A stretch of 9,811 bases of DNA from Lachnoclostridium sp. UBA739 (GTDB lineage: Bacteria; Bacillota_A; Clostridia; Lachnospirales; Lachnospiraceae), in contig DBKX01000131.1 of assembly GCA_002297865.1 (NCBI GenBank), positions 1-9,811 of the forward strand, given 5' to 3'. The notes beneath the pieces are model-generated. The model was not told the DNA's origin and did not search any database. It saw only the letters and a program-made list of their open reading frames with translations. The translations under genes and the position numbers were made by a program. Shown piece by piece: positions 1 to 6,742 of this stretch (position 1 is the first letter of the stretch; the number at the start of each line of letters is the position of its first letter).

Positions 1-24
1 CAACACTTGACATAGAGCCAAATA

Positions 25-58
25 AAAAAAAGTGATTTGCATGCAAATCACTTTTTTT
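25..58. terminator. Palindromic, probably bidirectional intrinsic terminator
   Basis: The core at 32-51 is a perfect 20-base palindrome (GTGATTTG CA/TG CAAATCAC). A tract of A residues (24-31) flanks it on the left and a tract of T residues (52-58) on the right, so a hairpin followed by a U-run forms on either strand. It lies 7 bases past the murA stop codon and so ends murA transcription on the minus strand. The symmetry suggests it also serves a plus-strand gene converging from the left, outside the window. Confidence 0.88.
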
Positions 59-65
59 ATTTTAA

Positions 66-1364
66 TCAGCCTACTTTTAATTTAAATTTTTGTACTGCCT
101 TTTCATCGTTTACATCTACTTTATCCATGCAAGCTCCAAGCTTCTTCATTTTACCTTCAAATGCTTCATATCCACGTTCCACATAGTGAATCTGATCGAC
201 CAGTGTAAAACCATCAGCTACTAACGCAGCAATCACTAAAGCAGCACCCGCTCTCAAGTCTGGTGCACTGACAACAGCTCCTGTAAACCCGTCCACACCA
301 TCAATGATAGCTGAATTACCTTCTACCATTATGTTTGCGCCCATACGATTTAATTCATCTACATATTTGAAACGATTTTCAAATATACTTTCCGTTACAA
401 CACTTGTTCCTGTTGATAGTGCAAGTAAGGCTGTCGCCTGTGGCTGCATATCAGTTGGAAATCCTGGGTAAGGAAGTGTCTTAACATGAGTATTGCCTAA
501 TCTAGTATCTGCGCTTACTCTTACAGAATCATCAAGTTCCTCAACGGTAGCTCCTATTTCAATCAATTTTGCAGTAATTGCTTCTAAATGTTTTGGAATA
601 ACATTCTTTACTAAAACATTTCCTCTAGTAGCTGCTGCTGCCATCATAAATGTTCCAGCTTCAATCTGGTCTGGTATTATAGAATAACTGCTGCCGTGTA
701 ATTTTTCTACACCAACAATACGAATTACATCTGTTCCAGCACCTTTAATGTTAGCTCCCATACTATTCAAAAAGCTGGCTACATCAACGATATGTGGCTC
801 TTTTGCCGCATTTTCAATAATTGTCTTACCTTCTGCCAAACAAGCTGCTAACATAATATTAATTGTAGCTCCAACGCTTACAACATCCATATAAATATGA
901 TTTCCAATAAGACGGTCTGCATGTGTTTCTATCATCCCCTGTTCAATCTTAACCTCTGCACCTAAAGCCTTAAACCCTTTAATGTGCTGGTCGATTGGAC
1001 GACTACCAATATTGCATCCACCTGGCAATGCAACATGGGACTTTCTATATTTTCCCAATAAAGCTCCTAACAAATAGTAAGACGCTCTAATTTTACGAAT
1101 ATATTCATAATCAATATCGACAGAAGCGATACCTTTCCCATTAATTTTAACGACATGGTCACTGATACGGTCAACCTTTGCGCCAATTCCCTCTATTGCC
1201 TGTAATAATACATTTATATCACGAACATTTGGCAAGTTGTCAATCGTTACTGTCTCATCTGTCATAATAGCTGCTGCTAAAATTCCAAGTGCAGCATTCT
1301 TTGCTCCACTAATTACAACTTCACCCTGTAAGGGTTTACCACCTTTAATAATATATTGTTCCAT
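66..1364 (-). CDS. murA: UDP-N-acetylglucosamine 1-carboxyvinyltransferase (MurA)
   Basis: This cytoplasmic enzyme transfers enolpyruvate from PEP to UDP-GlcNAc, the first committed step of peptidoglycan precursor synthesis. The 432-residue length fits the two-domain EPT fold. Visible hallmarks are SGAKNA with Lys22/Asn23, the GGCNIGSRP loop with Cys117 (the catalytic, fosfomycin-alkylated cysteine, E. coli Cys115), FPTDMQPQ with Asp305, DLRAG with Arg371 and ERGYE with Arg397. Except for the cysteine loop these numbers match E. coli MurA. The ATG at 1364 is preferred because GAGG sits 6 bases upstream; an in-frame TTG four codons earlier would overlap that site. A separate promoter lies upstream and a terminator downstream, so it can be a single-gene unit. 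Firmicutes often carry two MurA paralogues, and which one this is cannot be decided here. The SGAKNA and GGC motifs exclude EPSP synthase (AroA). Confidence 0.97.
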   Translation of the reverse strand: MEQYIIKGGKPLQGEVVISGAKNAALGILAAAIMTDETVTIDNLPNVRDINVLLQAIEGIGAKVDRISDHVVKINGKGIASVDIDYEYIRKIRASYYLLGALLGKYRKSHVALPGGCNIGSRPIDQHIKGFKALGAEVKIEQGMIETHADRLIGNHIYMDVVSVGATINIMLAACLAEGKTIIENAAKEPHIVDVASFLNSMGANIKGAGTDVIRIVGVEKLHGSSYSIIPDQIEAGTFMMAAAATRGNVLVKNVIPKHLEAITAKLIEIGATVEELDDSVRVSADTRLGNTHVKTLPYPGFPTDMQPQATALLALSTGTSVVTESIFENRFKYVDELNRMGANIMVEGNSAIIDGVDGFTGAVVSAPDLRAGAALVIAALVADGFTLVDQIHYVERGYEAFEGKMKKLGACMDKVDVNDEKAVQKFKLKVG

Positions 1365-1458
1365 CGTACACCTCAAACAAATTAGGTTATCATTTTATTT
1401 CGTGAAATTGCACATAATAAAACTACTCAATTTGTACATATTTTTGCATTTCTTATCT

Positions 1459-1486
1459 ATTATACCACATTGCTCTTAATTGTAAA
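1459..1486 (-). promoter_or_regulatory. Predicted sigma-A promoter of murA
   Basis: Read on the minus strand, there is a TTTACA -35 box (1481-1486), a 16-base spacer and a perfect TATAAT -10 box (1459-1464) preceded by TGG, an extended -10. The start would fall near 1452, leaving about 88 bases of leader before the murA ATG. The -35 box ends right at the stop codon of the upstream gene, so murA can be transcribed independently of it. No terminator is visible between the two genes, so readthrough is also possible. Confidence 0.7.
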
Positions 1487-1984
1487 TTATAAATTTAATT
1501 TTTCTTTAATTGCAATCATTAATTGTTCCACTGTTTTTCCTTCGCCATCCACAATAATATCAGCATATTTTTCATAAAGCGGATTTCTTTCTTCATATAA
1601 ATCATAAAGTGTCTGACCTTCTCTTAACACAACCCCCCTTTGCTTTAAATCACCAAGCCTTGTAACAAGTGTTTCATAGCTTAGTTTTATGTAAACAATC
1701 TGGGCTGTATCACGAAAATGTTTCATTGCCACTTCATGATATATGGCACTTCCTCCGGTTGCAATGACAGAACGTTCTGCCTCAATGTGTGCATTGACAT
1801 CTCCTTCTATCGCAATAAATCCATCAATACCGTCCTGTCTAATAATTTCACTTAAAAGTCTTTTCTCTCTCTTTTGTATGATAATATCTGAGTCAATAAA
1901 TTCATATCCTAAAACTTTTGCCAGCACAACTCCTATTGTGCTCTTTCCTGCTCCTGGCATGCCTACTAAAACTACATTCTTCAA
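1487..1984 (-). CDS. Shikimate kinase-like P-loop kinase with altered substrate site
   Basis: A 165-residue protein of shikimate kinase size and layout. It has Walker A GMPGAGKST (8-16), a DSD motif (31-33) matching the catalytic and shikimate-binding aspartates, an ATGGS segment (75-79), a lid with Arg116, and ERNPLY with Arg133 matching the conserved C-terminal arginine. Shikimate kinase phosphorylates the shikimate 3-hydroxyl with ATP on the way to chorismate. Two substrate-site positions are unusual. The FR..E motif (M. tuberculosis Arg58) reads FIAIE, so the arginine that grips the shikimate carboxylate is Ile57. The GGG motif reads GGS (77-79). Similar sequences in this bacterial group are, as I recall, annotated as shikimate kinase, so aroK is a reasonable label but the substrate is unproven. 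No other aromatic-pathway gene is nearby. It starts with TTG directly after the upstream stop codon. Confidence 0.8.
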   Translation of the reverse strand: MKNVVLVGMPGAGKSTIGVVLAKVLGYEFIDSDIIIQKREKRLLSEIIRQDGIDGFIAIEGDVNAHIEAERSVIATGGSAIYHEVAMKHFRDTAQIVYIKLSYETLVTRLGDLKQRGVVLREGQTLYDLYEERNPLYEKYADIIVDGEGKTVEQLMIAIKEKLNL

Positions 1985-3856
1985 CTAGTGCTCCCTCCGA
2001 CGATTCTCGAAATATACAAAGGAGTCAATCGCTTGTAAAATATCCGCAAATGTCTCAGGAGGTGCAACATCAATATATCGTTTCAATATCTCCTGTTCTG
2101 CATCGTTACGGTATTTGCTGTAAAAAATATCATATAAGTTGTGACCGCGAACACATATTTTAATTTGTTCAAGATACTTCTTGATATCTTCTTTTGTACG
2201 TATTCGAATATTGTAAGTTCTAATTAAACGTTTAAAGCTCGGTAATTTATATAAATAGTCTTTGTACTTTTTAAAGAGAATATTATAAAATTCATCCTCA
2301 CTTTTTACCACTCCTATTTTAGCCATGACTTTTGGGTCTAGAAAATAATTCTCAAAGGAGTAATATTTTAAAATTAATACATTTTTAGGTGTGACCTTTG
2401 GTAAGTTACCTACATCCTGCTCTTTTTCCCGCTGTGCATAATAACTGCAAAGCTGTCTTGTAAGATGTTTTGGATTTTTACCATCGCTGTCACGAATCAT
2501 TAAAAACTGATCTTTCAAATACAGTTTATTAATATACTTTAGCTGCGCATAAGTTTGAATATTGGTACAGCTATTTGTCTGAATAATAGAAACTCTTTGA
2601 ATTTTTCCATTTTCATCATATATTTCTGAATAATACTTTTGCAGTAGAAGCGGCAGTCGATTGGCATCTTGCTTTCCTTCTACAATAAAAACAAAATTAA
2701 CATTTAACAGGTCATTAGCTGTATAGCCCAAATCATCTAAGATCTTGTCTATATCAGTATCTTCCTTGATTACAGTGTAATACTCTCTATCCAGGACAAC
2801 CTGTTTAATCTGTTTGGACGAAAAATTAAATATCATATTGGGCGAATGGGTCGAGAAGATAACCTGATTCTTTTTCGATAACCGAAATAAAATTTCACTC
2901 GCTGCTTTCTGTAATTGAGGATGAAGGTATATTTCCGGGTCCTCAATCATAATGATACAAGGTATAGTAGTATCTTCATCTATATATGCCTCTAGCATAG
3001 AGAGTGCATATATACTTTTTAGACCTTCACTTAGTGTCTTTACAGAACGAAATGTCTCGTGATCCCGGTTATATACCTTAGTCTCAATTCCAAACATTTC
3101 TTCTGGATGAAATGATAGCTCAAACTTAATATCTTGTGACTTACTTCCATTTAGGTGGAAGTATCGATTTAATTTTTCTCCAAATTCATTTATATTCGAA
3201 TGGAACAGCTTGTATTCCATTAATTTTTCTGCCTCATATGCTGTCAGTTCTTCTGGCGTCTTTTTATGTATGACCCCAATACACTCAAAACAACGATTAC
3301 AAGTCTTTGTCTTATCAAACATACAGACATTTTCTTTTATATCATTCATGGATTGTTTATCATAAAAACGTAATACTTCATTCTGAATTGCGTCAATATT
3401 TCTTGTATGGTCAATATGATAGGTCTTAGGGAAAATCTGCGGAATATATATATTATTTTTCTTGAACCCATCATTGTACTTTTTGATTCCCTGTCTATTG
3501 ATGATACAGGTAAAACTTAACACTCCATCCTGAAATGATGGCAGCTTTGCCCGAAAATCCTTTTCCCACAAATCATATCGCTTATAGTTACTTACATACC
3601 CCTTATTATGAAAACTCTCTAAATCCTGCTGTGTAAACTCTACACTCATAGCAATTTCAATATTATGAGCAATATCTAGGAAGTTAACATCTTTCACTTC
3701 ATACTCTCCTGCAACCACCCGTATTGCGTCAATAACAGCCGTCTTACCTGTGTTATTCCTGCCCACCAGAATCATTGCATTTTCAATATCGTTAATTTCC
3801 AACTCTCTTATAGACTTAAAATTCTTAATATGAATGGATGTGATTCTCATATGCAT
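1985..3856 (-). CDS. OLD-family ATP-dependent nuclease (ABC ATPase + TOPRIM)
   Basis: A 623-residue protein. Residues 1 to about 385 form an SMC/ABC-type ATPase: IKNFKSI near the N-terminus, Walker A GRNNTGKT (about 32-39), signature LSEGLKS (about 275-281), Walker B IIMIEDPE (about 301-308) and the H-loop STHSP (about 335-339). A TOPRIM nuclease domain follows, with VEGKQD (about 392-397) and DSD (about 456-458), then an ENYFLDP segment and a helical tail rich in Lys/Arg. This order is that of the overcoming-lysogenization-defect family, which nicks or cuts DNA and is often anti-phage. An insert between Walker A and the signature carries four cysteines (C-x7-C-x2-C-x2-C, about 178-192), which could bind metal. 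No UvrD-like helicase is adjacent, so it is not a Gabija pair and looks like a stand-alone (class 1) OLD. The ATG at 3856 is chosen because AAAGG lies 6 bases upstream; an adjacent TTG and a later ATG at 3850 are alternatives. Confidence 0.88.
   Translation of the reverse strand: MHMRITSIHIKNFKSIRELEINDIENAMILVGRNNTGKTAVIDAIRVVAGEYEVKDVNFLDIAHNIEIAMSVEFTQQDLESFHNKGYVSNYKRYDLWEKDFRAKLPSFQDGVLSFTCIINRQGIKKYNDGFKKNNIYIPQIFPKTYHIDHTRNIDAIQNEVLRFYDKQSMNDIKENVCMFDKTKTCNRCFECIGVIHKKTPEELTAYEAEKLMEYKLFHSNINEFGEKLNRYFHLNGSKSQDIKFELSFHPEEMFGIETKVYNRDHETFRSVKTLSEGLKSIYALSMLEAYIDEDTTIPCIIMIEDPEIYLHPQLQKAASEILFRLSKKNQVIFSTHSPNMIFNFSSKQIKQVVLDREYYTVIKEDTDIDKILDDLGYTANDLLNVNFVFIVEGKQDANRLPLLLQKYYSEIYDENGKIQRVSIIQTNSCTNIQTYAQLKYINKLYLKDQFLMIRDSDGKNPKHLTRQLCSYYAQREKEQDVGNLPKVTPKNVLILKYYSFENYFLDPKVMAKIGVVKSEDEFYNILFKKYKDYLYKLPSFKRLIRTYNIRIRTKEDIKKYLEQIKICVRGHNLYDIFYSKYRNDAEQEILKRYIDVAPPETFADILQAIDSFVYFENRRREH
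1991..1998 (-). promoter_or_regulatory. Ribosome binding site for the TTG-started kinase-like gene
   Basis: On the minus strand GGAGGGAG lies 6 bases before the TTG at 1984. It sits inside the last codons of the upstream nuclease gene (encoding the R-R-E of its C-terminus). This fixes the TTG as the start, since it is adjacent to the TAG stop at 1985-1987 and the Walker A begins only eight codons later. The arrangement favours translational coupling. Confidence 0.8.
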
Positions 3857-3945
3857 CAACGACCTTTCTCTAATTATACCTGGGATATTTACATCTTGGA
3901 TACTTACTGCCTGATACGGTGTCGTTTACATTCTATGCCCTTAAT

Positions 3946-4536
3946 CTACTTTTTATATTTTTTCTTGTGTGTCTTTTTCTTTTGTACAGAATAACCAAAC
4001 TTACCTAACTTCTTACCAAGTTCATAATACTCTCCGTGAGAGTATGTGATAAGGCTCGCACTATTAAGATGAAATTTCCCTTTTTCATCCATGTACTTAT
4101 CATCTACCTGAACGCCCACAACTTCTGCTATGAACATATGATGAGAACCCATTTCTTTTATTTCAGTTACTGTACATTCAATATTCACTGGACTTTCTGC
4201 AATTCCTGGTGCCTTTACTACTTGAGACTCGCATGGTGTTAAATGCATTTCTTTAAATTTATCCACATCTCTTCCTGAACGCACTCCACAGTAATCTGTT
4301 GCAAAGACTAAGTCCTTTGTAGTTAAGTTTACTACGAATTCACCAGTCTCTTTGATAATACCATAAGAATACCTCTCAGGACGCACTGATATAGAAAGCA
4401 TCGGTTTCATTGTATTAATTGTTCCTGCCCAGGCTACTGTGATAATATTAGGTTTTTCATTTTCCCTTGCACAGCTTACCATAACTGGTGGAACTGGATA
4501 GAGCATATTGCCCGGCTTCCAAAATTGTTTTGCCAT
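3946..4536 (-). CDS. Flavin reductase family protein (flavoredoxin-like, FMN-binding split barrel)
   Basis: A 196-residue cytoplasmic protein of the flavin reductase/flavoredoxin family, which binds FMN and passes electrons to flavin or a partner protein. Typical features are WKPGNMLYPVPPVMVS at the N-terminus, NIITVAWAGT (30-39) followed by KPMLSISVRPERYSY, the segment GEFVVNL, and CGVRSGRDVDKF (83-94), characteristic of the flavoredoxin branch. The C-terminus, from about residue 186, is an unusual run of basic residues, nine Lys and one His in the last eleven. The ATG at 4536 has AAGGA 7 bases upstream. An in-frame upstream Met at 4602 overlaps the predicted promoter and lacks a ribosome binding site, so it is rejected. 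About 90 bases separate it from the OLD nuclease gene downstream, with no terminator visible, so readthrough is possible. The physiological electron acceptor cannot be read from sequence. Confidence 0.92.
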   Translation of the reverse strand: MAKQFWKPGNMLYPVPPVMVSCARENEKPNIITVAWAGTINTMKPMLSISVRPERYSYGIIKETGEFVVNLTTKDLVFATDYCGVRSGRDVDKFKEMHLTPCESQVVKAPGIAESPVNIECTVTEIKEMGSHHMFIAEVVGVQVDDKYMDEKGKFHLNSASLITYSHGEYYELGKKLGKFGYSVQKKKTHKKKYKK

Positions 4537-4573
4537 TATTGTTTCCTTTCTGCTTGCCATGAATATATATGTT

Positions 4574-4602
4574 ATTTTAAACACTTTTTGGAGAATTAAC
4601 AA
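4574..4602 (-). promoter_or_regulatory. Predicted sigma-A promoter of the flavin reductase gene
   Basis: On the minus strand there is a TTGTTA -35 box (4597-4602), exactly 17 bases of spacer, and a TAAAAT -10 box (4574-4579). The transcription start would be near 4567, giving a leader of about 30 bases that carries the AGAAAGGA ribosome binding site. It may also supply transcription to the nuclease and kinase-like genes downstream. Confidence 0.65.
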
Positions 4603-4617
4603 GGGCTAAATAACTAC

Positions 4618-4646
4618 TTTATCTTTTTCATTCATCATATTATAAT
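4618..4646 (+). promoter_or_regulatory. Predicted promoter of the Ig-like domain gene
   Basis: A consensus TATAAT -10 box (4641-4646) lies 17 bases after a weak TTTATC -35 box (4618-4623). The start would be near 4653, just ahead of the GGGAGG ribosome binding site at 4656-4661, giving a short leader of about 16 bases. It faces away from the flavin reductase promoter, so the two form a divergent pair within about 130 bases. Confidence 0.5.
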
Positions 4647-4668
4647 ACAATAGATGGGAGGTTTTACT

Positions 4669-5031
4669 ATGGGCAAAAAAATAAACGCAAGTTATTCTAG
4701 ATTTATCAATATTGAAAAAGCAACCCCAGGCATGGAGGATAAAATAAAGACCGATTTCTTCTACCATACTGGAAAATTTGTGTGGAAAGTTAAGTTTAAT
4801 ACGCCATTAGATGCATCTACTGTAAGTAATACGAATCTTTTTGTAACCAATGAAGCAGGTATGCCAATGCGAGCCGACATACATTATCTAAGTTCCACAA
4901 ATGAAATAGAGATTGAACCATTAGATACATACGATACAAAACAAGCTTACATTTTGCACATAACTACTAAAGTCCAATCTCTGGGTGGTCAGAAGTTAAA
5001 AGAGCCAATTGAAGTTAAATTCCGTTTATAA
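4669..5031 (+). CDS. Small stand-alone Ig-like (SbsA/Big_5-like) domain protein
   Basis: A 120-residue protein. Residues from about 36 to 120 follow the bacterial Ig-like pattern seen in S-layer and adhesion proteins (SbsA Ig-like, Big_5): a strand ending in KFNTPLDASTVSNTNLFV, then a turn with NEAGMPM, EIEIEPLDTYDT, AYILHITTKVQSLGGQKL and a final strand ending KFRL. Such domains normally occur as repeats in exported proteins. Here there is a single copy, no signal peptide, no membrane segment and no sorting signal, so the product looks cytoplasmic or leaves by an unknown route. The start at 4669 is preferred to the ATG at 4654 because GGGAGG lies 7 bases before it. It is a single-gene unit converging on the pyrophosphatase gene, with only 21 bases between the stop codons and no clear terminator. 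The domain call is by pattern; the function is unknown. Confidence 0.75.
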   Translation: MGKKINASYSRFINIEKATPGMEDKIKTDFFYHTGKFVWKVKFNTPLDASTVSNTNLFVTNEAGMPMRADIHYLSSTNEIEIEPLDTYDTKQAYILHITTKVQSLGGQKLKEPIEVKFRL

Positions 5032-5052
5032 AATAAATTAACAATTAATCTG

Positions 5053-6705
5053 TTATTCTTTTTGAAGTGAACCAACAATCGCTGGAATCAGCTGTTTTTT
5101 CCTGGATACAAAGTCTTTCAAATGAAGACTTTCTCCAGGTTCCTCTACGTGAAACGCTTCTTTCAGAAGTTCTGCTGAATTTTCACCTTCATAAAGAAGT
5201 TCTGTTGATTCTTCTAAAATGTTTGTTAACATGAAGAAAATCATCTGCACACCATGTAGGCTTGCTGCTTTTTCCATATAAGGAACAAGTTTTTGCTTAA
5301 TATTTTCTAATTCTTCTGTACTCATTGAAGTAATTTGTCCTACACCAAATGTTACTTCACCTGCTGCAAATTTCTTAAAGTCCTGATAGAAAATTTCTTC
5401 TGCTGACTTATCACGAAGATTACTTCCAGCAGCAAACATTTCTTTTGCATACTCTTCAATCTCAATGCCTGCAATCTTTGCAAGTGTTTCTGCTACTGCT
5501 TTATCAAGTGGTGTACAAGTTGGGGAGCGGAATACCAATGTATCGGATAGAATTGCGGAACATAATAATCCGGCAATTTTAGGTTCTACCTCAATATTAT
5601 TTTCTTGATACATCTGATATACAATTGTAGAAGTACATCCTACTGGCTGGTTACGGAAGTATACTGGATTCATTGTTTCAATGTTTCCAATTCTATGGTG
5701 GTCAATTACCTCCATAATCTCCGCTTCTTCAATACCTTCTACTGCCTGTGCTAACTCATTGTGGTCAACCATGATCAGTTTCTTCTTACGGGCACCTAAT
5801 AAGTTACGTCTGGAAATCATTCCAACCAATGCATCATTTTTATCTAAAATAGGGAAATCGCGATATCTCTTTTTTGCCATAATCCCGCGAATATCATCGA
5901 TAAAATCATCTTCTGTAAATGTTGTAAGTCCTTCTGTACACATAAAATGTCCAATAGGCATACTCTGGTTAATTAGTCTAGCCACAGTATATGTGTCAAA
6001 TGGCGTGCTAATGATTGTACATCCACGAGCTTCTGCTAACTTAGTAATTGTATAAGAAACCTTGGCACCATCACACACGATAATACATTTCGCTTCCATC
6101 TCAATTGCACATAACTGAGACTCATAACGGTTACCAAGAATAACGATGTCCCCCTTGTCGATATAGCTTTCCATAAGATCTGGATTTGCTGCGGCAATTA
6201 AAACTTTACCTTCCGTTAAGCATTCGTTTTCATCACCAACTACCATTTCACCTTCTAGCGTTTCCACAATATTTGCAAAAGAAGTTTTTGCTTTGGATAA
6301 AATAGTACTGTCATATACATCCATATATGCTTTTGTAATATCACCAATTGTAATAAGCCCTTCCAACTGGTGATCCTCTTTTATAATAGGCAATGTTACA
6401 ACTTTATTTTCTCCTAAGATTGTCCATGCTTTCTTTAGAGAAATATTTTTTGACACACCATCAACTTTGCGGATCTCTATATCTTTTACCTGTGTTCGTA
6501 CATCTGAGATATAACTTGGTGCATCTACTCCAAATCTATCAAGTACAAATTGGGTCTCCGGATTCACCTGTCCTGCACGTTTAGCCTTGTATTTTTCTCC
6601 AGTTACCTTTCTTTTTAATGCCGCATAAGAAATCGCTGCACAGATAGAATCTGTATCTGGATTTCTATGTCCTACGACATACACAGTTTGTTGTACGTTT
6701 TCCAC
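5053..6705 (-). CDS. ppaC: Family II Mn-dependent inorganic pyrophosphatase with CBS and DRTGG regulatory domains
   Basis: This 550-residue enzyme hydrolyses pyrophosphate to two phosphates, pulling biosynthetic reactions forward. The N-terminal DHH catalytic part has GHRNPDTDSI (12-21; His13, Asp17, Asp19 as metal ligands). It is interrupted at about residue 70 by a regulatory insert: CBS1 (about 72-130), a DRTGG-type domain (about 135-245) and CBS2 (about 250-305). Catalysis resumes with VDHNE (313-317), VIDHHRIG (333-340) and LSDT (386-389), then a DHHA2 domain ending in SRKKQ (534-538), the pyrophosphate-binding motif. In studied CBS-PPases, AMP and ADP inhibit, and diadenosine polyphosphates activate those with a DRTGG domain; regulation here is inferred from that. 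It starts with GTG, supported by AGGAGG 6 bases upstream. It follows the TPR gene by 37 bases with no visible promoter, so the two are probably cotranscribed. Confidence 0.95.
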   Translation of the reverse strand: MENVQQTVYVVGHRNPDTDSICAAISYAALKRKVTGEKYKAKRAGQVNPETQFVLDRFGVDAPSYISDVRTQVKDIEIRKVDGVSKNISLKKAWTILGENKVVTLPIIKEDHQLEGLITIGDITKAYMDVYDSTILSKAKTSFANIVETLEGEMVVGDENECLTEGKVLIAAANPDLMESYIDKGDIVILGNRYESQLCAIEMEAKCIIVCDGAKVSYTITKLAEARGCTIISTPFDTYTVARLINQSMPIGHFMCTEGLTTFTEDDFIDDIRGIMAKKRYRDFPILDKNDALVGMISRRNLLGARKKKLIMVDHNELAQAVEGIEEAEIMEVIDHHRIGNIETMNPVYFRNQPVGCTSTIVYQMYQENNIEVEPKIAGLLCSAILSDTLVFRSPTCTPLDKAVAETLAKIAGIEIEEYAKEMFAAGSNLRDKSAEEIFYQDFKKFAAGEVTFGVGQITSMSTEELENIKQKLVPYMEKAASLHGVQMIFFMLTNILEESTELLYEGENSAELLKEAFHVEEPGESLHLKDFVSRKKQLIPAIVGSLQKE

Positions 6706-6742
6706 TTTTGACCTCCTGAAATATCACTGGTGTAGTCTATCT

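Noticed and set aside
66..1364. Reading this gene as EPSP synthase (AroA) because of the neighbouring shikimate kinase-like gene
   Set aside because: SGAKNA, the GGC loop cysteine and FPTDMQPQ are MurA motifs; EPSP synthases lack the loop cysteine.
1365..1452. Regulatory RNA or riboswitch in the 88-base murA leader
   Set aside because: Only an imperfect pairing between GAAATGCA and TGCAATTTC is visible; no known riboswitch core or terminator hairpin is present.
1918..2163. Plus-strand open frame overlapping the kinase-like and nuclease genes
   Set aside because: It is antisense to two well-supported genes, has no ribosome binding site and no recognisable domain; it is a shadow frame.
1985..3856. 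Assignment of the OLD nuclease to Gabija (GajA), a retron or PARIS
   Set aside because: No UvrD-like helicase, reverse transcriptase or AriB-like gene is adjacent; the neighbours are a kinase-like protein and a flavin reductase.
3873..3878. Perfect TATAAT on the minus strand just upstream of the nuclease gene as its promoter
   Set aside because: No recognisable -35 box lies 15-19 bases away, and the start would fall near 3866, inside the ribosome binding site. Readthrough from the flavin reductase promoter is more plausible, so it is not listed as a feature.
4537..4602. N-terminal extension of the flavin reductase from an upstream Met
   Set aside because: The extension overlaps a well-spaced promoter and lacks a ribosome binding site, while the ATG at 4536 has AAGGA at ideal distance and begins the family's normal N-terminus.
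5032..5052. Terminator between the converging Ig-like and pyrophosphatase genes
   Set aside because: Only a 5-base AT-only dyad (ATTAA CAA TTAAT) is visible with no GC stem; too weak to call.
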